DNA of 6,685 nt, from contig QHYP01000062.1 of NCBI GenBank assembly GCA_003224195.1, forward strand, positions 1 through 6,685, given 5' to 3'. This document shows, piece by piece, positions 1 through 6,220 of the stretch. The translations under genes were made by a program, and so were the position numbers. A model generated the notes under the pieces. The model was not told the DNA's origin, ran no database searches, and saw nothing but the letters and a program-made list of their open reading frames with translations. Origin of the DNA: Acidobacteriota bacterium (GTDB taxonomy: Bacteria; Acidobacteriota; Terriglobia; Acidiferrales; UBA7541). Within the stretch, counting starts at the first letter, position 1. The number at the start of each line of letters is the position of its first letter.

Positions 1-10
1 TTTTTTGATT

Positions 11-823
11 TCACTCGTCTTCGGGCAATTTCTTGTGGAAGACTTTGCGGCGAATATCGGGCCAGAATTCTCTCAATTCGTTGGACACGCCATCCCACAT
101 CACGAGCATTCCCAATGTCCCCATGTTTCGCGCGAAAGTGCGATCTTCCGGCGCGTGGTAGAGATTGGAGATGCCGGCCGCCGCCGCGTTGCCGAGGAAT
201 TCGGAGTAGTTGAACCAAGGATGACCCGAGTCCGTGCGAGCCACGAAAAGTCGGCCAAAGGAATACCAAGCGCGGGAAGAGGAGCGTCCGCGCCCCTGCT
301 GGTAGTAGCGCGGATCTTCACGAAGAAGGCTTGGGAAAATGGCTGAGGTCATGTAGGTAGCCATACAGTTGTCAGCGAACGAGGCTCCATAGCGTTGCCC
401 GTAAGCTCCCCATCCCTGCCCCCAGGATTGTGGGGAATTATTCGCCTGATCGATCGCGGCCAGAAAGCCGATGAAGGGATACGTGGCATAGTCGAAGACA
501 CCGGCGGTTGCAAGGCTGAATTTTTGCCCGGTTGAAATCGGCGGAAGCTTCTTTGCATTCTCGACGGTCCCATAGTTGGGCAAAGCTTCAAAGAGGCGGT
601 CGTTCACAGTGCCGGTCTCGATCTCGAGTTTGCTCTTGCCTTTGCGATCGCCGCGCTTCTCTCCGCCCTTTTCGCCTACAGGATCCTGCGTCCCGCTGGA
701 TTGCTGGCTAGAGGGAGAAGGAGCGGCGGGTGGTTGCGCCAGGATTGGCGAAGCCAGGACGAGTAGTGCGACGGGGATCGCTGACCACAGACGCTTCGGC
801 ATCGAATTTTGATTGTCCGTCAT
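11..823 (-). CDS. Secreted conserved hypothetical protein (acidobacterial family)
   Basis: Predicted exported protein of 270 residues, function unknown. A signal peptide is visible: a basic n-region (MPKRLW, residues 8-13), a hydrophobic core at about 14-28 and a likely cleavage after ILA (residue 29). Residues 30-66 are a low-complexity linker, first rich in P, S and Q, then in G, E, K and R. The folded part, about 67-262, has an LPNYGTVEN segment (81-89), a G/Y/W-rich stretch (134-147), IFPSLLREDPRYY (162-174), GNAAAAGISNLYH (211-223) and EFWPDIRRKVFHK (252-264). I recall similar secreted proteins, often in several copies per genome, in Acidobacteriota, but know no assigned activity. The ATG at 823 places the signal peptide correctly, yet no clear ribosome binding site precedes it; the ATG at 802 (residue 8) is a real alternative. 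The frame stays open upstream to 1150, but those residues look non-coding and would bury the signal. It lies 398 bases from the GH51 gene, so it is probably transcribed separately. The stop is next to the window edge. Confidence 0.8.
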   Translation of the reverse strand: MTDNQNSMPKRLWSAIPVALLVLASPILAQPPAAPSPSSQQSSGTQDPVGEKGGEKRGDRKGKSKLEIETGTVNDRLFEALPNYGTVENAKKLPPISTGQKFSLATAGVFDYATYPFIGFLAAIDQANNSPQSWGQGWGAYGQRYGASFADNCMATYMTSAIFPSLLREDPRYYQQGRGRSSSRAWYSFGRLFVARTDSGHPWFNYSEFLGNAAAAGISNLYHAPEDRTFARNMGTLGMLVMWDGVSNELREFWPDIRRKVFHKKLPEDE

Positions 824-988
824 CGGGTTCAGACGTTTCCCGGGAGGATTGGATTTTGGAAGCAATCGGCCGGCCGGATTGGCGGAAAGGTACGCTCCGA
901 GGCTGGATTCTCCGCTCATCGGAACGCCATCATTAAGTATTGCATCTGGCAGGCAGTAGGGGAAGCCCGTTAAGCGAAAAATTTCCTG

Positions 989-1036
989 CAGGGCAATACT
1001 CTTGCCGGTAAGCGCGGCACTGCTCTTGCCGGTAAG
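989..1036 (-). repeat. 24-base imperfect tandem duplication
   Basis: Read on the minus strand, two adjacent 24-base units (1036-1013 and 1012-989) both begin with CTTACCGGCAAGAG and match at 20 of 24 positions. All four differences are in the last ten bases. The repeat lies in the spacer upstream of the secreted hypothetical protein. It could be a replication-slippage duplication or a paired protein-binding site; nothing in the sequence decides between these. Confidence 0.65.
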
Positions 1037-1170
1037 GCGATTTGGAGACGCGCTTCTGATTCTGGCCGCTGGAGCTCGCGCACAAGGGAATGCGGAAGAG
1101 CCTGCGACGGCGCAATCGAGCACTTCGGCGGGCGCGCCTGGCTCTTTCATTTGACCAGATGCGAACGAAC

Positions 1171-1200
1171 GGTCGTTGCGAGAAAAATCCGCTCGCGACC
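1171..1200 (-). terminator. Possible stem-loop after the GH51 gene
   Basis: On the minus strand GGTC-GCGAG can pair with CTCGC-GACC, giving nine base pairs with a three-base bulge (AAC) and a loop of nine bases. It begins 22 bases past the GH51 stop codon, a normal place for a terminator. No run of T follows the stem, so it is not a standard intrinsic terminator. It could instead act as a 3' end-stabilising hairpin, or be chance. Confidence 0.3.
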
Positions 1201-1221
1201 CGCGAAAACCTTGTGGCGAAG

Positions 1222-2778
1222 CTAACGGATTCCCAGGATCACGGTTGCTACGGACAGTCGCGGCAGATCCAGTTGCATGCGGGATGCGTCAACCTTTGCA
1301 GAAAGTTCCCGCGGAACGACCAGATTGGGATTTTCAAAGCTGTTGCAGGCGTTCCAATCCTGGTGCTGGAGAATCAGGCCATTCCCAGACGTTGCCGTAT
1401 TCCCGCGGACCGTACAGTCCACTTGGAGGTCCGTGTCGTGACGCGGGTTCACAAAGCTGATCACCAGCTCCTTGTCGCTCTTCGAAGCTGCGACGGAAAG
1501 CCCGAGCGGCGAAGAATCATCCGTCTCTGCGCGGATTGCCGTCTTCGCGCGGTGCGGCTTGAACAGGGCAAAGGCGTAGTACGTCGTGGCGCGAACACAG
1601 CTCTTCCCCTCGGGGCCGTCAGTGAGAAGCAGCGACTGCAGCACGTTGACCATCTGCGCGATGTTGCACATGTGGAGCTTATCGGCCTGCCGGTTGAAGA
1701 TATTCAGCCCCAGCCCAGCCGCGACCGCGCTGCGCATCGTGCTCTGCTGCCAAAGCGCGCCAAAGCGCTTCTCATCTTCCTTGGAAATTTTGTCCCATAC
1801 TCCCCATTCATCCAAGATGAGGCGTGTCTTGCGGCCGTCGGAGTAACCGTCCAACAAAGACCGCTGTTGGATGATGGCCTCTTCGACCTTCGCGAAGACA
1901 GAGAGTTGCTCACTCATGTGCTCGGCGGTAAAGTTCGTGGGCTGGTCCTTGCCTCCCTCGTAATAGTGCATGGAAATCCCATCTGGCACGCCGCCCTGCA
2001 CGGTGTCCATGAAACCCCGCGTCCATCGCGTGTCGTTTCCGTTTGGCCCGCTGGCCACGAGAAACGGCTTCGTTCCTCCAAACTCGCGGATGTAGACGGA
2101 AAACTGGCGGTAATGATCAGCGTAAACTTCCGGGCGCATCCGCCCGCCGCAGCCCCAGTTTTCATTCCCCACGCCCCAGTAGCGGACGCGAAATGGCTCC
2201 GATGAGCCGTTCTTCGCGCGCTCCTCGGCAAGCGTGCTACTGGAGGGCATGTTGCAGTACTCGATCCAGTCCCGCAGCTCGTGAGGCGAGCCGCTCCCCA
2301 CGTTTCCGGCGAGATAGGGCTCGGCGCCGAGCAAGCGGCACAAGCCGATGAACTCGTGCGTGCCGAAACTGTTGTCCTCGACGTAGCCTCCCCAATGAAT
2401 GTTTACCCGCTTCGGGCGCTGTCCCGCTGGGCCGATGCCGTCGCGCCAGTGATAATCGTCCGCAAAGCACCCACCAGGCCACCGCAGGACCGGGACACCC
2501 AGTTCTTTGAGATATTGGACCGCATCTCTGCGATATCCGTCGATATTCGGAATAGAAGAATTCCTGCCAACCCACAGGCCGCCATACACGCAGGAGCCGA
2601 GGTGCTCAGCAAAGTGCCCGTGAAACTCCGGTCGAACCACGCCAATTTCCGCGTCGGCTCGCACTTCGACTTTCCGCGTCGAAGAAGACGCGCCGAGCAA
2701 CCCGCGCGGAACCACGGCCGTGAGCGAAACCGCTGCGGCGTCTGCGACAAACCGGCGGCGGGACATCGGCGAACGCAT
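1222..2778 (-). CDS. Exported GH51 alpha-L-arabinofuranosidase
   Basis: Retaining glycoside hydrolase that releases alpha-linked L-arabinofuranose from arabinan, arabinoxylan or arabinosylated glycoproteins. The length of 518 residues is normal for GH51 plus a signal peptide. The N-terminus has a twin-arginine motif, SRRRF (6-10), then a hydrophobic stretch to about residue 30, so export through Tat is likely; many GH51 enzymes lack a signal and stay in the cytoplasm. The TIM barrel shows the family motifs HFAEHLG (55-61), RWPGGCFADDYHWRDGIGP (99-117), HWGG (128-131) and WGVGNENWG (201-209), in which E206 is the expected acid/base. E324 in LILDEWG (320-326) is the expected nucleophile. The C-terminal beta-sandwich covers roughly 390-518. 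PGGCFADDYHW replaces the PGGNF-type loop of classical GH51 and resembles the variant I recall from Bacteroidetes and Acidobacteriota. The ATG at 2778 is chosen because GAGGTG lies four bases upstream; the ATG at 2766 (residue 5) is less well placed. It follows the beta-L-arabinofuranosidase gene by 87 bases and is probably co-transcribed with it. Confidence 0.93.
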   Translation of the reverse strand: MRSPMSRRRFVADAAAVSLTAVVPRGLLGASSSTRKVEVRADAEIGVVRPEFHGHFAEHLGSCVYGGLWVGRNSSIPNIDGYRRDAVQYLKELGVPVLRWPGGCFADDYHWRDGIGPAGQRPKRVNIHWGGYVEDNSFGTHEFIGLCRLLGAEPYLAGNVGSGSPHELRDWIEYCNMPSSSTLAEERAKNGSSEPFRVRYWGVGNENWGCGGRMRPEVYADHYRQFSVYIREFGGTKPFLVASGPNGNDTRWTRGFMDTVQGGVPDGISMHYYEGGKDQPTNFTAEHMSEQLSVFAKVEEAIIQQRSLLDGYSDGRKTRLILDEWGVWDKISKEDEKRFGALWQQSTMRSAVAAGLGLNIFNRQADKLHMCNIAQMVNVLQSLLLTDGPEGKSCVRATTYYAFALFKPHRAKTAIRAETDDSSPLGLSVAASKSDKELVISFVNPRHDTDLQVDCTVRGNTATSGNGLILQHQDWNACNSFENPNLVVPRELSAKVDASRMQLDLPRLSVATVILGIR

Positions 2779-2782
2779 AGCA

Positions 2783-2788
2783 CACCTC
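2783..2788 (-). promoter_or_regulatory. Ribosome binding site of the GH51 gene
   Basis: GAGGTG on the minus strand, four bases before the ATG at 2778 (six bases counted from the GAGG core). It supports this start over the in-frame ATG twelve bases further in. It lies two bases downstream of a perfect seven-pair hairpin, so its accessibility may depend on leader folding. Confidence 0.7.
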
Positions 2789-2790
2789 GG

Positions 2791-2822
2791 GCTCGCGGAG
2801 GATGCGCGAGCTCATTCGAGCT
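2791..2822 (-). promoter_or_regulatory. Two overlapping, mutually exclusive hairpins in the GH51 leader
   Basis: On the minus strand, AGCTC-GAAT-GAGCT (2822-2809) forms a perfect five-pair hairpin. GCTCGCG-CATCCTC-CGCGAGC (2811-2791) forms a perfect seven-pair hairpin. They share the bases at 2809-2811, so both cannot form fully at once. The second ends two bases before the ribosome binding site, and its loop contains CCTC, complementary to the GAGG of that site. No T-run follows, so it is not an intrinsic terminator for the upstream gene. Control of translation or mRNA processing is an inference. Confidence 0.4.
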
Positions 2823-2865
2823 GTTTGCCCTTCCTATCAGGCCGCGTGTGGCTCGAAAATAAGAT

Positions 2866-4818
2866 TCATGCCGACTGCGAATTCACCTTCCAATACACGG
2901 CGTACCGCTCCTTGAAGAGTCTGTACAAGGGAATCAGGCTGATATTTTCCGTCTGACCCGCTGTGCGGAAGACAAGACGTTCGCCTTTTACTGGCTCGAC
3001 CCACCCCGTAGGCTCTTTTTCGGAAGCCAAGATCTCTGGGACGCGGATTGACTTCTTGCCGTCCGGCCCGAGTGGGCCATAAATCATCTCTTGAGTCAGG
3101 TCTTGTCCGCCCAGCCGGCCAGCCAGCACCAAGGGACCATACATTATGGCCTGAAGCGTGGGGTCGTCAGGAATGGGAGCAATGTGCAAGTTCATCGGCA
3201 GACGGACTTCTATTTTGTCCCCGTCTTTCCATTTGCGTTCCAAAGTGAAGTAGTTGCTCGGCGTCACGCCTATCTTTTCCGGCTGTCCATTCACCTCCAC
3301 GGATGCACCCTGCGCCGCCCAATAAGGAACGCGCACGTGTAATGCCAACTGCACCAGCGCCGGCGTTTTGACGGTAAGCGTGGTGCCTTCCTCCTCGGGG
3401 AAGTTGGTGTCTTGTACCAGACGGATATTTTTCTCGGGCCAGTTCATTTCTGATGCGATGAACAGGTTGACGTAAATCCCGTGGCCGTCGTGGAAGTAGA
3501 TCGTGTCGTTGAATTTCGCATTCTCCTCTACTCCGGTCCCGGTGCAACACCAAAACGAGTGCAGAGGCGTACCGAGGGTTTTCCACAAACCAGGCCGCAG
3601 GGAAAGGTAATACATCAACATGCCGTCGCCATCCTGCGTCCCGAGGCGGCTGTTGAAGAGCGTGCGCTCATAATAGTCCATCGCCTGGGGCTCGCCGGTC
3701 CAACCGAAGATATGCCGCGTCAGCTTGAGCATGTTGTAGCCGCAGCAGCATTCTTCCGCTGCGGGGCCGAGCTCCGACGCCAGCTTGCCCGGATCCGTCC
3801 GCCAGTGCTCGTCGTTGCTCGTGCCTCCGGTGCAGTAGGTGCGCTGCGATGTCACTTCATGCCAGAAGTAGTCTGCAATCTCTCGGTAGCGTTGCTCTCC
3901 GGTAAGCTCGTAGCCGCGCGCAGCACCGATCACTTTCGGAATGTTCGTGTTCGCGTGAAGCCCCTTCAGCTCGTCGCGGTGCTCGGCCAGCGGGTCGAAG
4001 AACTTCTTGTGATCGAAGCGCCGCGCGAGCGCGAGATATTGCCCCTTGCCCGTAGCCGCGTAGAGATTGAAAAGCACTTCGTTCATGCCGCCGTGCTCGA
4101 CCATTTGCATCCTTGCCCATTGCTCGCCGTCAATCGGCTGCAAATACTTTTCGACCCACCCCGCCATCTTTTCTGCCGTTGCGAGCGCCTGTTCGTTGCC
4201 GCAATGGAGGTACATGTCCAGATGGCCGGCCATGATCTTGTGATAGGTGTAGAACGGCGCCCAGACGCGCTTGCCGTCGCGCAAGCGGCCGTAGAACTCC
4301 GTGGGATACGCGCCCAGATAGCCGTCAGCGTTCAGCGCTTTCTGGCACTTCGCCAGTTCGGCGACCATCGCGTTCGCCTTGGACTTGAGCTCTTCATCTC
4401 CGGTGCTCGCATACGTCAGAGCGCAGGCTGAGAGGTAATGCCCGCCGGTGAAGTGCCCGCGCAATTCGCTCTTGGGCTCCTCCCAGCCTCCCAACGGCTC
4501 AGGGGACGACGCGACCCGCGCCGTGACACGGAACATGTGCAGCAGTCGGTCGTTCGGCAGCGAGTGCAAATAACGGCGATTGATTTCCATTGCTTCCTGG
4601 AAGGGCCCCGGCCGCAGGCGGACCTGCGTCATCGGAAAGGGCTGAAGCCTCCAGGGCGCTCTCTCACGATTCGCGGCGAATAGAGCCTCGCGCGGTGACT
4701 CGCCGCTCGAAAACCGGCGGAGCGGAGACAAGAAGCGGTCTGGAAGCAGGGAAGCCCCTGCCGCGACGGTGGCATTCGACAACCACTGTCTACGCGACAA
4801 GAGGCGCGTCTGACTCAT
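2866..4818 (-). CDS. Exported beta-L-arabinofuranosidase (GH127/GH146, DUF1680)
   Basis: Predicted zinc-dependent retaining hydrolase of 650 residues that removes beta-linked L-arabinofuranose, the linkage found in plant extensin side chains and some pectins. A twin-arginine motif, SRRQWL (8-13), is followed by a hydrophobic segment to about 26, so folded, zinc-loaded enzyme is probably exported through Tat. The (alpha/alpha)-barrel covers about 65-450, with GGWEEP (110-115), GHFTGGHYLSACALTYA (121-137), DGYLGAYP (165-172), WAPFYTYHKIMAGHLD (186-201) and TGGTSNDEHW (330-339). Known catalysis uses a cysteine nucleophile and a Glu-Cys-Cys-Cys zinc site. The matches here are E356 and C358 in EECCCGYN (355-362), and C424-C425 in FWCCTGTG (422-429), with C424 the likely nucleophile. 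E337 is a candidate acid/base. Beta-sandwich domains follow, ending in LYRLFKERYAVYWKV (631-645), which I recall from GH146-type members. The ATG at 4818 is chosen over the in-frame start at 4896 because AGGAGGT lies seven bases before it and the signal peptide then begins normally. Confidence 0.93.
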   Translation of the reverse strand: MSQTRLLSRRQWLSNATVAAGASLLPDRFLSPLRRFSSGESPREALFAANRERAPWRLQPFPMTQVRLRPGPFQEAMEINRRYLHSLPNDRLLHMFRVTARVASSPEPLGGWEEPKSELRGHFTGGHYLSACALTYASTGDEELKSKANAMVAELAKCQKALNADGYLGAYPTEFYGRLRDGKRVWAPFYTYHKIMAGHLDMYLHCGNEQALATAEKMAGWVEKYLQPIDGEQWARMQMVEHGGMNEVLFNLYAATGKGQYLALARRFDHKKFFDPLAEHRDELKGLHANTNIPKVIGAARGYELTGEQRYREIADYFWHEVTSQRTYCTGGTSNDEHWRTDPGKLASELGPAAEECCCGYNMLKLTRHIFGWTGEPQAMDYYERTLFNSRLGTQDGDGMLMYYLSLRPGLWKTLGTPLHSFWCCTGTGVEENAKFNDTIYFHDGHGIYVNLFIASEMNWPEKNIRLVQDTNFPEEEGTTLTVKTPALVQLALHVRVPYWAAQGASVEVNGQPEKIGVTPSNYFTLERKWKDGDKIEVRLPMNLHIAPIPDDPTLQAIMYGPLVLAGRLGGQDLTQEMIYGPLGPDGKKSIRVPEILASEKEPTGWVEPVKGERLVFRTAGQTENISLIPLYRLFKERYAVYWKVNSQSA

Positions 4819-4825
4819 GAAGATT

Positions 4826-4832
4826 ACCTCCT
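4826..4832 (-). promoter_or_regulatory. Strong ribosome binding site of the beta-L-arabinofuranosidase gene
   Basis: AGGAGGT on the minus strand, seven bases before the ATG at 4818. It is a near-perfect complement of the 16S 3' end and is the strongest such site in the window. It fixes the start of the gene and excludes the 26-residue basic extension that an upstream start would add. Confidence 0.85.
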
Positions 4833-4877
4833 GAATTCTCAAGCTGCGGAACCTTGCCGATTTAACCCTTTTTCTTC

Positions 4878-4951
4878 TTTTGCCCGCAGGCGGCACCGGG
4901 CCCGTGCTTGGGCAAAAATGGCGTGTCTCGCAGTGCGACCGCCACCGGGCA
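4878..4951 (-). promoter_or_regulatory. Candidate alternating stem-loops in the beta-L-arabinofuranosidase leader
   Basis: This lies in the 221-base spacer between the proline dehydrogenase stop and the glycosidase start. In the minus-strand RNA, TGCCCGGTGGCGG (4951-4939) can pair with CCGCCTGCGGGCA (4893-4881) through 11 pairs and two mismatches. Alternatively, TTTTGCCC (4917-4910) can pair perfectly over eight bases with GGGCAAAA (4885-4878). Both use GGGCA at 4885-4881, so only one can form, as in attenuators or riboswitches. A purine-rich tract follows rather than T, so neither is an intrinsic terminator. I recognise no known riboswitch class. Confidence 0.35.
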
Positions 4952-5039
4952 GACCGTTATCCGTGGTGCCGCACGAAGAAGTATGAGCCACACTGGAATA
5001 TGCCCCAGGCAGGGCGCAAAGTAGTAGCTGCATTTCTTT

Positions 5040-5963
5040 TCATCTCGCGATGAGATTCCTCAAGACGAACCAGGCGTTCGCGGGACGTTCCGCCAAGCGC
5101 CGCATGTACCACGGAAACCAAAATGTCCCGTAAGCAATGAGCACAATCGTTTTCCAGCCCTCACGCGCGAGGCGATTTTGCTCTGCCCGCTGAATTCCGT
5201 ACAACATCTGGAATTCGTAGCCCTCCTTCCTGATTCCTTCCCCTGTTGCATAACCGATGATTCGCTGGATCAGCCGGCAGTCGTGCGTGGCAAAAGCTGC
5301 GCGCAACCCAGCCGCACGCGCCTCTGCGCTCAGCATCTGCCGGCTCAATTTGAAGTAATTCTTGTCAACATCCTTTTTTTTCGGAAATGCCTTCTCCGGA
5401 GGTTCCAGATAGGCGCCCTTCACCAGCCGTATCCCGCCACCGAGAGGAATGAGCGAAACCAGGTCCTTCTCCGTGCGATAGAGGTAAGCCTGCAAGCAAA
5501 CACCCACATTTGCATTCTCCTGCCGCGCCCGCCGATAAATCTCCAGCGTGGCTTCGACATAATTGCTGGCTTCCATGTCCATCCACACGGTGCTCTTTTT
5601 GCCGGCCTCCTGAATGATCCGCCTCAAATTCGTGAGGCATAGCTCCTTATCCAGGTCCAGACCGAGTTGCGTCAGCTTCACAGAAAGCTCCGTGCCGAGC
5701 CCAAGCTCCCGTATGCGCCTCACTGCGGCAAGATAATGTTCGGTAACACGAGCTGCTTCCTCTGGCTCGGTTATGTTTTCGCCCAGCAGTGTAAAAACCG
5801 TCCCAATTGAGGAGCCGCTCAGATCGCGAGCGGCCGCGAGCGCGTCCTCCAGCGTCTCGCCCGGCATGAAGCGGGAAACTGCGCGGCGCACGAACGGATA
5901 TTGCGGAGCGCGCTCTCTCAGCCAGCGATTCTGGGAACATGCAAGAAGGAAGGATCGCATCAT
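5040..5963 (-). CDS. Proline dehydrogenase, monofunctional (PutB-like)
   Basis: FAD-dependent enzyme that oxidises L-proline to delta-1-pyrroline-5-carboxylate and passes electrons to the quinone pool, the first step of proline catabolism. The 307 residues match stand-alone bacterial enzymes of about 300 residues rather than bifunctional PutA. All core motifs are present in order: VKLTQLGLD (95-103, with the conserved K96), WMDME (127-131), QAYLYRT (158-164), RLVKGAYLE (179-187), ATHD (225-228), EFQMLYGI (250-257) and YMRRLAERPAN (286-296). R288, R289 and E292 in the last motif match the arginines and glutamate that bind proline carboxylate in this family. I see no signal peptide. The ATG at 5963 (or 5960, adjacent) is chosen because a TATAAT box at 6020-6025 would start transcription near 6013, which excludes the in-frame TTG at 6014; the ribosome binding site (GAAGAA) is weak. 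No pyrroline-5-carboxylate dehydrogenase gene is in the window. The next gene downstream is a beta-L-arabinofuranosidase, 221 bases away; co-transcription is possible but not shown. Confidence 0.93.
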   Translation of the reverse strand: MMRSFLLACSQNRWLRERAPQYPFVRRAVSRFMPGETLEDALAAARDLSGSSIGTVFTLLGENITEPEEAARVTEHYLAAVRRIRELGLGTELSVKLTQLGLDLDKELCLTNLRRIIQEAGKKSTVWMDMEASNYVEATLEIYRRARQENANVGVCLQAYLYRTEKDLVSLIPLGGGIRLVKGAYLEPPEKAFPKKKDVDKNYFKLSRQMLSAEARAAGLRAAFATHDCRLIQRIIGYATGEGIRKEGYEFQMLYGIQRAEQNRLAREGWKTIVLIAYGTFWFPWYMRRLAERPANAWFVLRNLIAR

Positions 5964-6019
5964 TTCTTCAGGGTGCGTTCGGTCGGGATGAACTCCGGAT
6001 TGCCGCTCCTCCAAGGCGC

Positions 6020-6025
6020 ATTATA
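6020..6025 (-). promoter_or_regulatory. Consensus -10 box upstream of proline dehydrogenase
   Basis: TATAAT on the minus strand, a perfect match to the housekeeping -10 consensus, directly preceded by TG. It lies 56 bases before the ATG at 5963 and predicts a transcript start near 6013, giving a leader of about 50 bases. No good -35 hexamer occurs at 16-18 bases upstream (AAGTTG at 17). TTGTCA is present but 32 bases away, so an activator may be needed. Confidence 0.5.
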
Positions 6026-6193
6026 CAGATCGTGGCGGGAATCAACTTCTCGTGCCTTGACAACGATTCCTGCACACATTCAACGTCAGCCGATGTGACC
6101 TGGTCTACATTCCCATGCGGCACGGCGAAGACAAAACGGAACACCGGAGACCCTTTGGACGGATGCCCCAGACTCACGCAACCCGCCTAAATA

Positions 6194-6206
6194 CAGTTGA
6201 AAACTG
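6194..6206 (-). terminator. Weak stem-loop after tRNA-Glu
   Basis: On the minus strand CAGTT-TTC-AACTG forms five base pairs with a three-base loop, 14 bases past the CCA end of the tRNA, and is followed by TATTT. It has the position and rough form of a terminator, but the stem is short and AT-rich and the T-run is broken. Confidence 0.3.
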
Positions 6207-6220
6207 CTGGCCGAAAGAAT

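Larger units (their letters stand above)
824..1221. other. 398-base gene-free spacer
   Basis: This stretch between the GH51 stop and the secreted hypothetical protein contains no gene I can support. The reading frame of the downstream gene stays open to 1150, but the translated extension has no recognisable domain and none of its possible starts has a ribosome binding site. The spacer holds a stem-loop just after the GH51 stop (1171-1200) and a 24-base imperfect tandem duplication (989-1036). The promoter of the hypothetical gene presumably lies here, but I found no convincing -35/-10 pair. Confidence 0.6.

Noticed and set aside
1090..2205. Long plus-strand open frame of 371 codons opposite the GH51 gene
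   Set aside because: It is antisense to a gene with clear catalytic motifs, its product has no recognisable domain, and long antisense frames are expected in GC-rich coding DNA.
3481..4431. Plus-strand open frame of 316 codons opposite the beta-L-arabinofuranosidase gene
   Set aside because: Shadow of a well-supported gene; the composition (rich in R, V, L, A) is what the antisense frame of this gene would give, and no motif is seen.
4839..5033. Small minus-strand frame of 64 codons between proline dehydrogenase and the glycosidase
   Set aside because: No ribosome binding site, no recognisable motif, and it runs through the leader's inverted repeats; better explained as non-coding leader.
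5038..5053. TCATC-GCGA-GATGA hairpin at the stop codon of proline dehydrogenase as a terminator
   Set aside because: Only five pairs, and it is followed by AAAAG rather than T residues in the transcribed direction.
6076..6098. CACAT...ATGTG dyad upstream of proline dehydrogenase as an operator
   Set aside because: The arms are only five bases with a 13-base gap, which is expected by chance in a 257-base spacer, and it matches no operator I recognise.
5968..6177. Small minus-strand frame of 69 codons ending just before proline dehydrogenase
   Set aside because: It has a GTG start without a ribosome binding site, and the TATAAT box and predicted transcript start lie inside it, so it is unlikely to be translated.
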